This document shows, one piece after another, positions 8,693 to 19,320 of a DNA stretch of 64,000 nucleotides. Every line of letters begins with the position of its first letter. The stretch's first letter is position 1. The notes below the pieces were generated by a model that saw nothing but the letters and a program-made list of their open reading frames with translations, was not told where the DNA came from and made no database searches. Source of the stretch: Halomonas sp. DQ26W. Its GTDB lineage: Bacteria > Pseudomonadota > Gammaproteobacteria > Pseudomonadales > Halomonadaceae. The stretch lies in assembly GCF_003339685.1 (NCBI RefSeq), contig NZ_QPKI01000006.1:93945-157944 (forward strand), read 5' to 3'. Both the position numbers and the translations under genes were made by a program.

Positions 8693-8707
8693 GGTTGACT
8701 CCTCGAC

Positions 8708-10062
8708 TCAGTCGTCATGCAACGACATGGCGGCTTCCACCAGCCCGGAAAGATTGAAGCGCTCCGGCAGCTTGCCGGCCACCACCAGCTCGACCCGCTC
8801 GGCAACGGCTTCGAGCTCCACACGCTCCATCACTTCCCCGGCGAAGGCCAGCGTCAGCAGCCCACGGGCCGTCTGCTCGTCAATGCCACGCGTGCGCAAG
8901 GCGAAAACCGCCTCCTCATCGAGCTGTCCGGTCGTGGCGCCGTGGGAGCACTTGACGTCATCGGCGTAGATTTCGAGCTCGGGCTTGGTATCGATCTCGG
9001 CACGGTCGGAGAGCAGCAGGTTGGCGTTGCTCTGATGGGCCTCGATCTTCTGGCTGTCGCGCTTGACGATCACCTTACCGTTGAATACGCCACGCGCCCG
9101 GTCGTCGAGAATGCCCTTGTAATTCTCGTTGGAAAACGTGAGCGGTGCGTTGTGGTTGGCCAGGGTATGGTTGTCCACGTGCTGGCGCCCCTGGGCGTAG
9201 AATAGGCCGTTGAAATTGGCCTCGGCACCCTTGCCATTGAGGTCGACCACCAGGTCGTTGCGCACCAGGCTGCCACCCAGGTTCAGGTTAAACGAGGTAT
9301 AGCGGCTGTCCCGTCCCTGCTCGACATGAATGCTGGCAACGTGCAGGTCTTTGAGTGGCGCCTCCTGCAGCTTGTAGTGGGTGAATATTGCGCCGCGGTC
9401 GAGCAGAACCTCGTCCACCAGGTTGGTGAAGTTGGCCGCCTCGGTCTCACCGATGTGATGCTCGATCAGCGTCGCCTGGCTGCGGGCACCGGCTTCGATC
9501 AGCACCCGCGGGTGGCTCATCACCGGCTGCGCATTGGCACGGGAAAGAAACTGCAGGAAAATCGGCTTTTCCACCACGCTGCCTGGCGCCAGGCGCACCA
9601 CGGCGCCCTCCTCCATGAAGGCGGTGTTGAGCGCCGAGAAAGGCGAAAATTCAACGCCGGTCAGGCGCCCCAGCGTGCCGCCCACGGCTTCGTGATTGTC
9701 GGCCAGCGCCTGGGAGAGCGGCATTACCGCGACCCCGGCCGGCAGCTCACCGAGGTCGGAGAGTGCCGCGGCGAAGACGCCATCGACAAAGGTCAGCCGG
9801 TGCGCGTCGATGGGCAACGTCAGCGCCGCGGCACAGGCCTGCGAGAAGTCGGCACTGTCGGTCAGGGCAAAGTCGCCCCTGGCGATGGCACGCACGTCGG
9901 TGTACTTCCACGCCTCGACGCGGCGGTCGGGAAAGCCTAGCGCCTCGAAGCGTGCGGCTCCGGCCTGGCGCCGTGCGGCGATCCAGGTCGGTTCCGGGCC
10001 GTGGGCCTGGCGCCTGGCTTCGGTACGCTCGGCCAGGCGATCGAGAAAGGTCTGAACATCGC

Positions 10063-10066
<4 letters not shown>
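8708..10066 (-). CDS. sufD: SufD, FeS scaffold subunit
   Basis: A 452-residue SufB/SufD family protein. The C-terminal beta-helix core is clear: FNGKVIVKRDSQKIEAHQSN, LLSDRAEIDTKPELEIYADD, and DVKCSHGATTGQLDEEAVF, which contains the conserved Cys-Ser-His. The N-terminal helical domain (EAWKYTDVRAIA) is also typical. SufD pairs with SufB and SufC in the SufBC2D scaffold that builds clusters. The start codon overlaps the sufC stop (ATGA), suggesting translational coupling. Confidence 0.95.
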
Positions 10067-10815
<749 letters not shown>

Positions 10816-10916
10816 CTTGAATACCTTTTCGATTCTGGCGAGCCGCCCGGGCGGCTTGCATAACTGATTTGGTTTCCAACCCGCACTAGACACGTCATGA
10901 GCGAGCGCAATAGCGT

Positions 10917-12359
<1,443 letters not shown>

Positions 12360-12435
12360 GATGGTTCCCCTCCCGGGCGGTTGGGTCGGCGAGCAACGTG
12401 CCCGCTCGGGTAATGTGTTCGGTGGCTTGCGCGTC

Positions 12436-12900
12436 TCAGGCCGAGTCGGCGGCCAGACTGATACTCTGTATGGGCAGCTGTACCGGCAGCTTGATCGGCG
12501 AGGTGTCTGCCAGGTGCGCCAGTGTCACGCTGTCGAGCAAGGTGCGTACCGCCAGCGAAACCCGCTGCCAGTTGTCGGACACACCGCAGGTGGCAAGCAG
12601 GTCGCAGTCGCCATCCACATGACTGCACTCGGTCATCGCCACCGGCCCCTCGATGGCGGTAATGATGTCGCGGGCCGTGATGCGCGACGCCGGACGCGCC
12701 AGCGAATAGCCGCCCTGCGCGCCACGGCGGGATTCCAGTAGCCCCGCACGCACCAGCATCTTCAATGTCTTGCTCACGGTCGGGTGGGGCAATTGCACCG
12801 CCTCGGCCAGGTCGGCCGCCGCGTGGGACCGCTCCGGGTGACGGGCGATCTGTGCCATTACCACCGCGGCATAGTCGGTCAACCGAGAAAGCTTGAGCAT
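12436..12900 (-). CDS. Rrf2-family FeS-sensing repressor of the suf operon (SufR/IscR type)
   Basis: A 154-residue Rrf2 regulator. The N-terminal winged helix ([48 protein letters not shown]) is followed by three cysteines C92, C99 and C105 that match the IscR cluster ligands in spacing. The family form used at the head of suf operons is annotated as SUF system FeS assembly regulator. It is expected to sense cluster status and repress its own operon; a type-1 IscR-like site lies over its promoter at 12951-12975. The start at 12900 is chosen because it gives the family N-terminus. Confidence 0.92.
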   Translation of the reverse strand: MLKLSRLTDYAAVVMAQIARHPERSHAAADLAEAVQLPHPTVSKTLKMLVRAGLLESRRGAQGGYSLARPASRITARDIITAIEGPVAMTECSHVDGDCDLLATCGVSDNWQRVSLAVRTLLDSVTLAHLADTSPIKLPVQLPIQSISLAADSA

Positions 12901-12950
12901 GCCTGACTCCTCACGATTTGCCGCCAAGCCCTCTGCGAGCTCCGCATTCA

Positions 12951-12989
12951 ATTGGGGACCATTTTAGTCCTGTATGGATTCGATGTGAA
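12951..12989 (-). promoter_or_regulatory. suf operon promoter with IscR type-1-like operator
   Basis: Read on the minus strand, TTCACA (12984-12989), a 17-bp spacer and TAAAAT (12961-12966) form a near-consensus sigma-70 promoter upstream of sufR. A 25-base segment at 12951-12975 aligns with the E. coli IscR type-1 consensus at 19 positions, including the GACT and GTC half-site cores and the A/T-rich centre. It covers the -10, so binding would block transcription. The alignment is my own by eye. Confidence 0.7.
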
Positions 12990-13043
12990 GTCCCCTCTGC
13001 CCGTTAGAACCGGACAAGCGGCAAGATCGACACCGACCGACTG

Positions 13044-13062
13044 GCTAATGATAGTCATTACT
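13044..13062. promoter_or_regulatory. Fur box
   Basis: GGCTAATGATAGTCATTAC-like 19 bases agree with the Fur consensus GATAATGATAATCATTATC at 15 positions, with an intact AATGA-TAG-TCATT core. It lies 144 bp upstream of sufR and 132 bp upstream of the TAXI gene. E. coli suf is Fur-regulated, so control of suf is plausible. Control of a lost plus-strand gene starting at 13092 is the alternative. Confidence 0.65.
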
Positions 13063-13091
13063 ATTTAAAGAGTGCATTGGAGAACCTCGCC

Positions 13092-13136
13092 ATGATGAAT
13101 TGGTGTTCAACATGGCCAACTCCGACAGGCTGCTAG
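13092..13136 (+). other. Very short reading frame ending in a MITE arm
   Basis: ATGATGAATTGG opens a 14-codon frame with GGAG 8 bases upstream. The frame closes at TAG inside TCCGACAGGCTGCTAG, which resembles the inverted-repeat arm of the MITE at 6695-6860. It follows the Fur box by about 30 bp. It could be the stump of a Fur-controlled gene cut at a repeat junction, or chance. No function is assigned. Confidence 0.25.
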
Positions 13137-13194
13137 ACTGAACGAAGGTGAAGGTCAGCGAAACGCTAGCGGCAAGTCGCTGCTGGGAGATTCT

Positions 13195-14235
13195 ATGAAG
13201 AAGGGTGCAACTGTTACGAACTGCAACGCTGGGGTGGCGCGCCTTGCCGGCAGCCTGCTGGTTGCCGTGACACTGATGCAGCACGTTCAGGCTGGAGAGA
13301 GACAAATCATCATCGGCACGGCCAGTTCGACCGGGGTCTATCACATCACCGGCCAGGCATTCTGTCGCCTGATCGAGGGTCCCTGCCATGCCCGCCCGTC
13401 GGAGGGCTCGGTAGCCAATCTACACCACGTTCGTCGTGGCGAAGTCCCGATCGCACTGGCCCAATCGGACCAGCAGTACTATGCCATCGAGGGGCGGGAA
13501 AACTTCGCCGATGCCGGTCCGGACGATTCGTTGCGCGCCCTGTTCTCGGTGCACAGTGAACCCTTCACCCTGGTGGTACGCCGGGAAGCCGGCATACAAG
13601 GGTTCGACGACCTGGAGCAGCGCGCGGTGAACATCGGCAACCCCGGTTCCGGGCAGCGAGCCACCATGCTGCAACTGATGGCGGCCAGGGGCTGGACACT
13701 GGACGATTTCGCCCTGGTCAATGAACTGCCGGCCGATCAGCAGTCACTGGAGCTGTGTCACGGCAATATCGATGCCATGGTCTATACCGTGGGTCATCCT
13801 GACTTAACGATTCGCCAGGCCGTCGATCTATGCAACGCCGCCGTGGTGGGTGTCGAGGGGGATTTCGTCGAGGCCCTGGTGGCCGAGGCGCCCTACTACA
13901 GCCTGGCCGAAATACCCGCCGGGCTCTACTACCCCGAGCAGCCGGAAGTGAAGACCTTCGGCGTCCGCGCTACCGTCGTGGCCAGCGAAGCCACCGATCC
14001 GCACCAGGTCTACACCCTGGTAGCCGCCGTGTTCGACAATTTCGAGCGCTTTACCGCTTTTCATCCCGCCTACTCGGTGCTCGAGCCCGAGCGAATGATC
14101 AAGGAGGGGCTCTCGGCCCCGCTACACGAGGGCGCCCTGCGCTACTACCGCGAGCAAGGCTGGATCGAGGATGAAGCCAGCGGCGAAGGAAATGACGAGG
14201 CCGAGGAGGCGGAGACCAACGCTGCGACGGACTAG
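13195..14235 (+). CDS. TAXI-family TRAP transporter solute-binding protein
   Basis: A 346-residue exported protein with a signal peptide ending near residue 32 (QHVQAGERQ). The TAXI fold is clear from IIIGTASSTGVYHITGQAFCRLIE, EGSVANLHHVRRGEVPIALAQSD and VNIGNPGSGQRATMLQLMAARGW. Binding proteins of this type capture organic acids or amino acids such as glutamate for TRAP transporters. No membrane subunits are nearby, so it is an orphan here and must use a distant partner or act as a sensor. The last 20 residues are strongly acidic (GEGNDEAEEAETN), fitting salt adaptation. GGGAG precedes the ATG. Confidence 0.88.
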   Translation: MKKGATVTNCNAGVARLAGSLLVAVTLMQHVQAGERQIIIGTASSTGVYHITGQAFCRLIEGPCHARPSEGSVANLHHVRRGEVPIALAQSDQQYYAIEGRENFADAGPDDSLRALFSVHSEPFTLVVRREAGIQGFDDLEQRAVNIGNPGSGQRATMLQLMAARGWTLDDFALVNELPADQQSLELCHGNIDAMVYTVGHPDLTIRQAVDLCNAAVVGVEGDFVEALVAEAPYYSLAEIPAGLYYPEQPEVKTFGVRATVVASEATDPHQVYTLVAAVFDNFERFTAFHPAYSVLEPERMIKEGLSAPLHEGALRYYREQGWIEDEASGEGNDEAEEAETNAATD

Positions 14236-14549
14236 CAGCCTAGCGCTTACACCTTCTTGACGAGCATAGACTTCAGCTCCATAGATGAGAGCATCGACTT
14301 TGCAATCAAGGTCATGACCCCCTAAGACCGGTCAAATGTTTTTTCCCTTGTTGCCGACTACCGGAGAAGTGCCCTTGTGCGACTCCAGAGCTACCAGCCA
14401 AACCGGGCACATGGAATGGATGAATGGTTAGACACAGACAGTGTGGCCCAGCTCTACTGACGAACATGGATAATATTTCCCAGAATCAAGGAAACTATTA
14501 GCCGCCCCAGCCAAGGAATAACGATAAGTTACACTGATGAGGCAAGGAC
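14236..14549. other. Intergenic region, no gene seen
   Basis: These 314 bases between the TAXI gene and the Lrp regulator hold no credible reading frame. A run of six T (around 14338) follows CCGGTCAAATG, but no strong stem precedes it. The A/T-rich stretch around 14468-14535 is the likely promoter region of the Lrp gene. Confidence 0.5.
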
Positions 14550-15059
14550 ATGGGCATCTTGAAGCTCGACCGCATAGACCGCACGCTGCTTGAAGCCCTG
14601 CAGCAAGACGCCCGCCTGACCACCGCTGAGCTGGCGGAACGCGTCAATCTATCGCCCTCCCCCTGCGCCAGACGCATTCGAAGACTCGAGCAGCACGGCC
14701 TGATCACCCGCTATCGCGCCGAGTTGGACAGGGAGCGTCTGGGCCTGGACGTCATCATCTTCGTACAAGTACGCCTCAGCCAGCACCAGGACGCGCTGGT
14801 CGAACAGTTCGAAGCCGCTGTCAGAGAAATGCCGGAAGTCATCAACTGCCACACCATTTCCGGTGCCTTCGACTATCTGCTGCAGGTGGTTACCGCCGAT
14901 CTGCGCGGCTTTGAGGGATGGGTAAGACGACTGCAGCAGCTACCCATGGTAGACAGCGTGGACAGCAGCTTTGCCATGCGCGCCGTCAAGGAAAACGGGG
15001 CGCTGCCCTTGCCCACCCCCCCCGCTGACGCGAGACCGGGTCGTCATGATCACCCATGA
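14550..15059 (+). CDS. Lrp/AsnC family transcriptional regulator
   Basis: A 169-residue regulator with an N-terminal helix-turn-helix (LDRIDRTLLEALQQDARLTT, AELAERVNLSPSPCARRIRRLEQHGLI) and a C-terminal RAM domain (DVIIFVQVRLSQHQ, ALVEQFEAAVREMPEVINCHTISGAFDYLLQVV). It resembles the Lrp-like regulators that bind amino acids as octamers. The last 20 residues are Pro-rich and outside the domain. Neighbours give no clear target. Confidence 0.9.
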   Translation: MGILKLDRIDRTLLEALQQDARLTTAELAERVNLSPSPCARRIRRLEQHGLITRYRAELDRERLGLDVIIFVQVRLSQHQDALVEQFEAAVREMPEVINCHTISGAFDYLLQVVTADLRGFEGWVRRLQQLPMVDSVDSSFAMRAVKENGALPLPTPPADARPGRHDHP

Positions 15060-15178
15060 CAACGTCGCCAGCGATGACGTCGGCACCTTCGAGCACCTGG
15101 GCATACTGCCACGCTCCCAGCGGGACAGCCTGCCGCTATGCCTGGCGGCTACGACTGGTTGACCATACCCCTGCCCGC

Positions 15179-15859
15179 TCAGCCGTCGTCATCTTCCTCG
15201 GAATAGAAATCCAGATCCTCCAGTCGCCCCAGTACGGCCGTGGCGATATTGGCCAGGTGCGCGGCAACGCGCTTGTAGTGTCGGGCCAGCAGTGAGTAAG
15301 CCACCGCCTCGTGAAACTCGATCTGGCGCTCGTCACGAAACAGCTCCTCGATCAAGCGATCGCTGCGCTGACGCACTTCCACAGCCTTGGAGAGCGCCTG
15401 GCGGGCCTGCTGCTCGTCCGAATTCCGCGTCGCCTTGATGACCTTGTCGAACATGCCGCCCATCTCGAGCGCCATGTTATCGAGCGGCTCCTGGTACTTG
15501 GGCACATGGAAGCCTTCGCTATAAAAATGCCCCACCTCGAAGACGTTCTTGCAGTAGTCTCCGATGCGTTCGGCATCCTTGGCCACACTCATCAGGGCCA
15601 GGCAAACAGCGACATCATGCCCCGGATTGACGGTCAGGTGGCGCAGCACCTTGCGGCGAATCGAGCGCTCCAATTCATTGATCGCCCGATCACGGTCATA
15701 GAGTGGCTGGCGCACCTCATCGGCCGATGCCTTGCTGTGCAGGACCTCGTTGGCGCGGTCGAACATCCAGGCTCCATGCTGGAGCATCTGGGTCAGGTCC
15801 TCGAACGCCAGACTGAGAGTGTTTTCCGAAGTCAGGGCGCTGTATAGCTGTCGAAACAT
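15179..15859 (-). CDS. PhoU-like DUF47 protein paired with the Na/Pi cotransporter
   Basis: A 226-residue all-helical protein of the DUF47/PhoU superfamily. Metal-site motifs of PhoU are present in SVAKDAERIGDYCKNVFEV (the E/D-xxx-D pattern), while a second copy in the C-terminal half is degenerate (LARHYKRVAAHLANIA). It lies 26 bp downstream of a Na/Pi cotransporter and should share its Pho-controlled promoter. Proteins of this type are thought to restrain or regulate the partner phosphate carrier. GGAGA stands 8 bases before the start. Confidence 0.85.
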   Translation of the reverse strand: MFRQLYSALTSENTLSLAFEDLTQMLQHGAWMFDRANEVLHSKASADEVRQPLYDRDRAINELERSIRRKVLRHLTVNPGHDVAVCLALMSVAKDAERIGDYCKNVFEVGHFYSEGFHVPKYQEPLDNMALEMGGMFDKVIKATRNSDEQQARQALSKAVEVRQRSDRLIEELFRDERQIEFHEAVAYSLLARHYKRVAAHLANIATAVLGRLEDLDFYSEEDDDG

Positions 15860-15885
15860 GGCAGAAATCTCCTGAGCCGTCGCGT

Positions 15886-17094
15886 TCAGCGCAGGCTAGT
15901 AAACAGTTCGGTGGCGCCGATTCCCAGCAGCGGTATCACCAGGAATACGCCAATCAGGAAGACGAAGGCGTAGCGGGTCTGGCGCGCCGCCAGCCGGCCG
16001 TACCAGATGGCAATCCGCAGCGGGATATAGCGCAGCGGGTACCAGATGGCGGTGCCGGTCAGATTGAAGATGACATGGAACAGAGCCACGGTCATCGCGG
16101 CGGCCACGGGATTCGCCGTGGCCGCCAGCACGCTGGTGACCGTAGTGCCCAGGTTGGCCCCCATCATGAAGGGCAGCACGCGACGCAGGCGAACGACACC
16201 GGCGCCGGCCAGCGGTACCATCAGGCTGCTGGTGATGGTGCTGGACTGGACCAGTATGGTGGAGACCAGGCCGACACCGTAGGCACGTACATCGCTGCGG
16301 AAGAAATAGGTACGAAACAAACCATCCATATGGCGCAACAATGCGCCACGCAGATTCTGCACCATGAAGATCAGCGCACCGAACATCAACAGTATGCCAA
16401 GACCGGCCACCAGCAGCCCCTGGGAAACCGGGGTCGTCGTCAAAAAGGAAGCCACACCATTGGCGGCATCCACCACCGGCGCGGTGATCACCTTGATCGG
16501 GCTGTTGGGTCGCGCCACTTCCTCCAGGCCGATCAGCTCGGCCAGCCAGCCCGCCACCCGGGTAAAAATCCCCCTTCCGGCCTCATGGAAGAGCCCGCTG
16601 ATGAACTCCAGGGGAAAGACGATCGCCACGGTAAGGATATTGAAGAAGTCATGCATCAATGCCGCCGTGAACGAGCGCCGGAAATTGCGTTTGATGCGCA
16701 CATTGGCCAGCGCCACGATCACCCCGGTGACCGCCGTGCCAATATTGGCCCCCATGATGGCGAACACCGCCGTGCCCAGCGTCATCTCACCACTGGCGAC
16801 CAGCGTCACGATGAGCGCCGAGGTGAAGGACGAGCTCTGCACGATCATGGTGACCAGCACGCCGGCCAACAGGGCGATGAAAGGGTTCTCGCCGTAGGCG
16901 AAGAGCTGGGTCAGGAAATCGCTGGCCCTGCCGAACGTTCCCAGCCCAGAGCCGAGCACGTTCAGGGCCGCAAGGAAGAAGTACAGACAGATACCGGCAT
17001 AGATGCCGCGCAGCCAGGCCGGTACCTCACGGATATGCTCGCGGGTAAGAGCTGCCCGGTTCGTGTCGGGCGAAGAGCGGTCTGATTTCGACAT
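15886..17094 (-). CDS. Na/Pi cotransporter family protein
   Basis: A 402-residue inner-membrane protein with about nine hydrophobic segments. The two inverted QSSS repeats of the Na/Pi-cotransporter family are intact: VTMIVQSSSFTSALIVTLVA (near residue 85) and VSTILVQSSTITSSLMVPL (near residue 285). Each is followed by a glycine-rich GANIGTAVT / GANLGTTVTS motif. It is expected to move phosphate with Na+ at low affinity, or export it. Unlike E. coli YjbB it has no fused PhoU tail; that function is the separate next gene. A PHO box lies about 85-100 bp upstream. No strong Shine-Dalgarno is visible. Confidence 0.9.
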   Translation of the reverse strand: MSKSDRSSPDTNRAALTREHIREVPAWLRGIYAGICLYFFLAALNVLGSGLGTFGRASDFLTQLFAYGENPFIALLAGVLVTMIVQSSSFTSALIVTLVASGEMTLGTAVFAIMGANIGTAVTGVIVALANVRIKRNFRRSFTAALMHDFFNILTVAIVFPLEFISGLFHEAGRGIFTRVAGWLAELIGLEEVARPNSPIKVITAPVVDAANGVASFLTTTPVSQGLLVAGLGILLMFGALIFMVQNLRGALLRHMDGLFRTYFFRSDVRAYGVGLVSTILVQSSTITSSLMVPLAGAGVVRLRRVLPFMMGANLGTTVTSVLAATANPVAAAMTVALFHVIFNLTGTAIWYPLRYIPLRIAIWYGRLAARQTRYAFVFLIGVFLVIPLLGIGATELFTSLR

Positions 17095-17161
17095 GAAAAG
17101 GCCGTTGTGAGGTTACACGTTCAAGATGACGGGTGTGTGACACCCACGTTACTGTTCGCGC

Positions 17162-17195
17162 ACGGTAACCGGGACATGTGACAGTTTCATGACAG
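17162..17195 (-). promoter_or_regulatory. PHO-box promoter of the Na/Pi cotransporter operon
   Basis: On the minus strand CTGTCATGAAACTGTCAC (17178-17195) matches the E. coli PHO box at 16 of 18 positions. A weak -10 (TACCGT, 17162-17167) follows at exactly 10 bp, the spacing of PhoB-activated promoters. It is oriented toward the cotransporter. Confidence 0.85.
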
Positions 17196-17244
17196 CCGGG
17201 CACATCGCCCTCGCCGGCATGCGATCACCTACCAGTACGGTGCG

Positions 17245-17682
17245 CTATTTCCCGACATCTTCGTTCCAGAGTTCGGGCGATGCCTCGATGAAATCGGTCA
17301 TCATTTCGATGCAGGCCGGCGTCTGCAGGACCTCGACGTCGACTCCCCGGGAGCGCAGCAACGCCTCCTCGCCCATGAAGGTCAGGTTCTCGCCGACGAC
17401 CACCCGGGGGATGCCGTAGAGCAGTATGGCGCCGCTACACATCGGGCAGGGTGACAGCGTCGTATAGAGCACGCAATCCCGATACACTGATGACGGCTGG
17501 CGCCCCGCATTCTCCAGAGCATCCATCTCGCCGTGCAGCACCGTGCTGCCCGACTGCACCCGCCGGTTATGGCCCCGCCCCAGAATGCGTCCACGATAGA
17601 CCAGCACCGAGCCGATGGGGATACCCCCCTCCGCCAGGCCCTGGCGTGCTTCATCCAGGGCAGCTTGCATATACTTATCCAT
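17245..17682 (-). CDS. Nucleobase deaminase resembling fungal cytosine deaminase
   Basis: A 145-residue zinc-dependent deaminase. The HGE motif at residues 50-52 and PCPMC at 78-82 supply the zinc ligands (H50, C79, C82) and the proton shuttle E52. Outside the motifs it parallels yeast cytosine deaminase Fcy1: GIPIGSVLV, LGRGHNRR, LHGEMDALENAGR, LYTTLSPCPMCSGAI, LYGIPRVVVGEN, and the C-terminal FIEASPELWNEDVG against Fcy1 FIDERPQDWFEDIG. This points to cytosine deamination for pyrimidine salvage. Bacterial CodA belongs to an unrelated fold. The start at 17682 follows GGAG by 14 bases, a loose fit. Confidence 0.85.
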   Translation of the reverse strand: MDKYMQAALDEARQGLAEGGIPIGSVLVYRGRILGRGHNRRVQSGSTVLHGEMDALENAGRQPSSVYRDCVLYTTLSPCPMCSGAILLYGIPRVVVGENLTFMGEEALLRSRGVDVEVLQTPACIEMMTDFIEASPELWNEDVGK

Positions 17683-17845
17683 GGAAAGCTGACTCCAAGT
17701 CCATGAGAAGGGAAAGCGCCGACACCGACGTGACCATAGCAAAACAGCGACGACTCTGCGCGGCGACCGGCCGGTGAAGCAAAGTGTGTAATGCCCTGCC
17801 CGACCAGACGCATCGCGATGACACAATGCCCCAGGGAGACCCAAC

Positions 17846-18439
17846 ATGCCCGATCAGACGACCCAAGCCCGTATCCTGGTGTTCGCCGGAAGCACCCGAG
17901 AAGCCTCCTACAACAAACGGCTGGCCCGTCTGGGTGCCCGACGCCTGGATGCGCTGGGCGCCCCGGCCACCTTCATCGACCTGCGCGACTATCCCCTGCC
18001 GCTCTACGAGGGTGACCTTGAGGCCGAGCATGGTCTGCCTGAAAACGCATTGGCGCTACGCAAGCTGCTGGCCGAGCACCGGGGCCTGCTGGTCGTCTCC
18101 CCCGAGTACAACGGCTTCATTACCCCGTTGATGAAGAACACCATCGACTGGATCTCGCGCCCCCATGCAGGCGAGAGCGGCCTTAAGCTATTTGCAGGCC
18201 GGGTCGCTGCGCTGCTCGCCGCCTCTCCCGGCGGGCTTGGCGGCATGCGCAGCCTGGCGCTGATGCGCCAGCTGCTGAGCAATATCGGGGTGACGGTACT
18301 ACCCGACCAGTTGGCCGTGGCCAAGGCAGGCGATGCCTTCGACGACGACGGCTCCCTGACCGACGAGAGCCATCAACAGAAACTGGACGCCATCTGCCAG
18401 CGGCTGGTCGATACAACGAGGCTATTCGAACGGGCATGA
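17846..18439 (+). CDS. NADPH-dependent FMN reductase family protein
   Basis: A 197-residue flavodoxin-fold reductase. The FMN phosphate loop is FAGSTREASYNKRLAR, followed by the family motif VVSPEYNGFITPLMKNTIDW and the GLGGMRSLALMRQLLSNIGV helix. It would reduce FMN or quinone/chromate-type acceptors with NAD(P)H in the cytoplasm. GGGAG lies 8 bases before the start. It is divergent from the deaminase and convergent with a lipoprotein gene. Confidence 0.9.
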   Translation: MPDQTTQARILVFAGSTREASYNKRLARLGARRLDALGAPATFIDLRDYPLPLYEGDLEAEHGLPENALALRKLLAEHRGLLVVSPEYNGFITPLMKNTIDWISRPHAGESGLKLFAGRVAALLAASPGGLGGMRSLALMRQLLSNIGVTVLPDQLAVAKAGDAFDDDGSLTDESHQQKLDAICQRLVDTTRLFERA

Positions 18440-18477
18440 TCGCACCCGAGCGAAACCTTGCTCGAGCAGGCAAGCAC

Positions 18478-19038
18478 CTACTCCCAGCGCCAGCCGTGAC
18501 GCTGCCACCACTCCAGCGCGATCTGGCGGTTCTCGCGGTTCTCGCGGTTGGCACTTTCCGCCAGCACGGTACCCAATTGGACGAAGTCACCGCCCGTCTC
18601 CGCCAGGAGTACAGGGTCCTGGGTCGCCAGTTGGAGCGCGTAGAGCACCAGCATCAGCTCGTAGGGGTCGGCACTATCTATCAGGCTGAACAGCAGTGGC
18701 ACGGCCGGCTCGCCGATCTGGCCCAGCCGCTCCGCCGCGATATACCAGACCCGCGGATGCTCGTCGCCGCCATAGGTGTCGATGAACCGCCGATCCGCCA
18801 GCCGGCTGATGTAGTAATGCGCTTTATCCTCTTCGGTGACGAACAAGGGCGGTAGCCAGTACCGGTCTCCCCGTGTCGTGCCGTTTGGCGGCTGCTCGGC
18901 TTGAGCGGGAGGCGGCGGCACCTCGGCCTGTGGTGGCGCCTGCACTTCCGCCGGGCGCGGCTCGGAACGCCCGGCACAGCCGGCTGTCAGCAGGATGACC
19001 AGCAGAACCAGGCCGGTGAAAAGCGTGCGTGTTGCCAT
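18478..19038 (-). CDS. Putative lipoprotein with HEAT-like helical domain
   Basis: A 186-residue protein with a lipoprotein signal (LLVILLTAGC, lipidated Cys at 21), a Pro/Ala/Glu-rich linker (residues 25-52) and a folded domain from about residue 58. The segment YIAAERLGQIGEPAVPLLFSL reads like one HEAT repeat. A tandem NRENRENR stretch lies near the C-terminus. No function is recognised. It is divergent from pstS, so its promoter shares the region with the PHO boxes, but no box is oriented toward it. Confidence 0.7.
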   Translation of the reverse strand: MATRTLFTGLVLLVILLTAGCAGRSEPRPAEVQAPPQAEVPPPPAQAEQPPNGTTRGDRYWLPPLFVTEEDKAHYYISRLADRRFIDTYGGDEHPRVWYIAAERLGQIGEPAVPLLFSLIDSADPYELMLVLYALQLATQDPVLLAETGGDFVQLGTVLAESANRENRENRQIALEWWQRHGWRWE

Positions 19039-19178
19039 AGTGCCCAGCCTCCATCGATCGGCGCTTAATAAACGGAACCCTTCACGACCCATCCTTCCAG
19101 CGCGGCAGGAAATAGGGACAAATTCAGAAAAATTCTATCGCGGTCGCGGAAGACGGCACAGCTCCCCTCCGGCATGCG

Positions 19179-19244
19179 CTGTCACACAAGATTCATCAAA
19201 CCCTCGGCTTTTGTCACCGAAGTGTCATCCACTCTCCCTATAGT
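19179..19244 (+). promoter_or_regulatory. Double PHO-box promoter of pstS
   Basis: Two PHO boxes are seen: CTGTCACACAAGATTCAT (19179-19196) and TTGTCACCGAAGTGTCAT (19211-19228), each 13 of 18 to the E. coli consensus. Half-sites recur on an 11-bp grid. TATAGT (19239-19244) follows the second box after exactly 10 bp, as in known PhoB-dependent promoters that lack a -35. Confidence 0.88.
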
Positions 19245-19320
19245 CGCAGCCATCGGTCATCGAGAGGGTGATCGAAAGTGGTCATCTGGCCATCAACGCT
19301 GTGAAATAGGGGGAACCACC

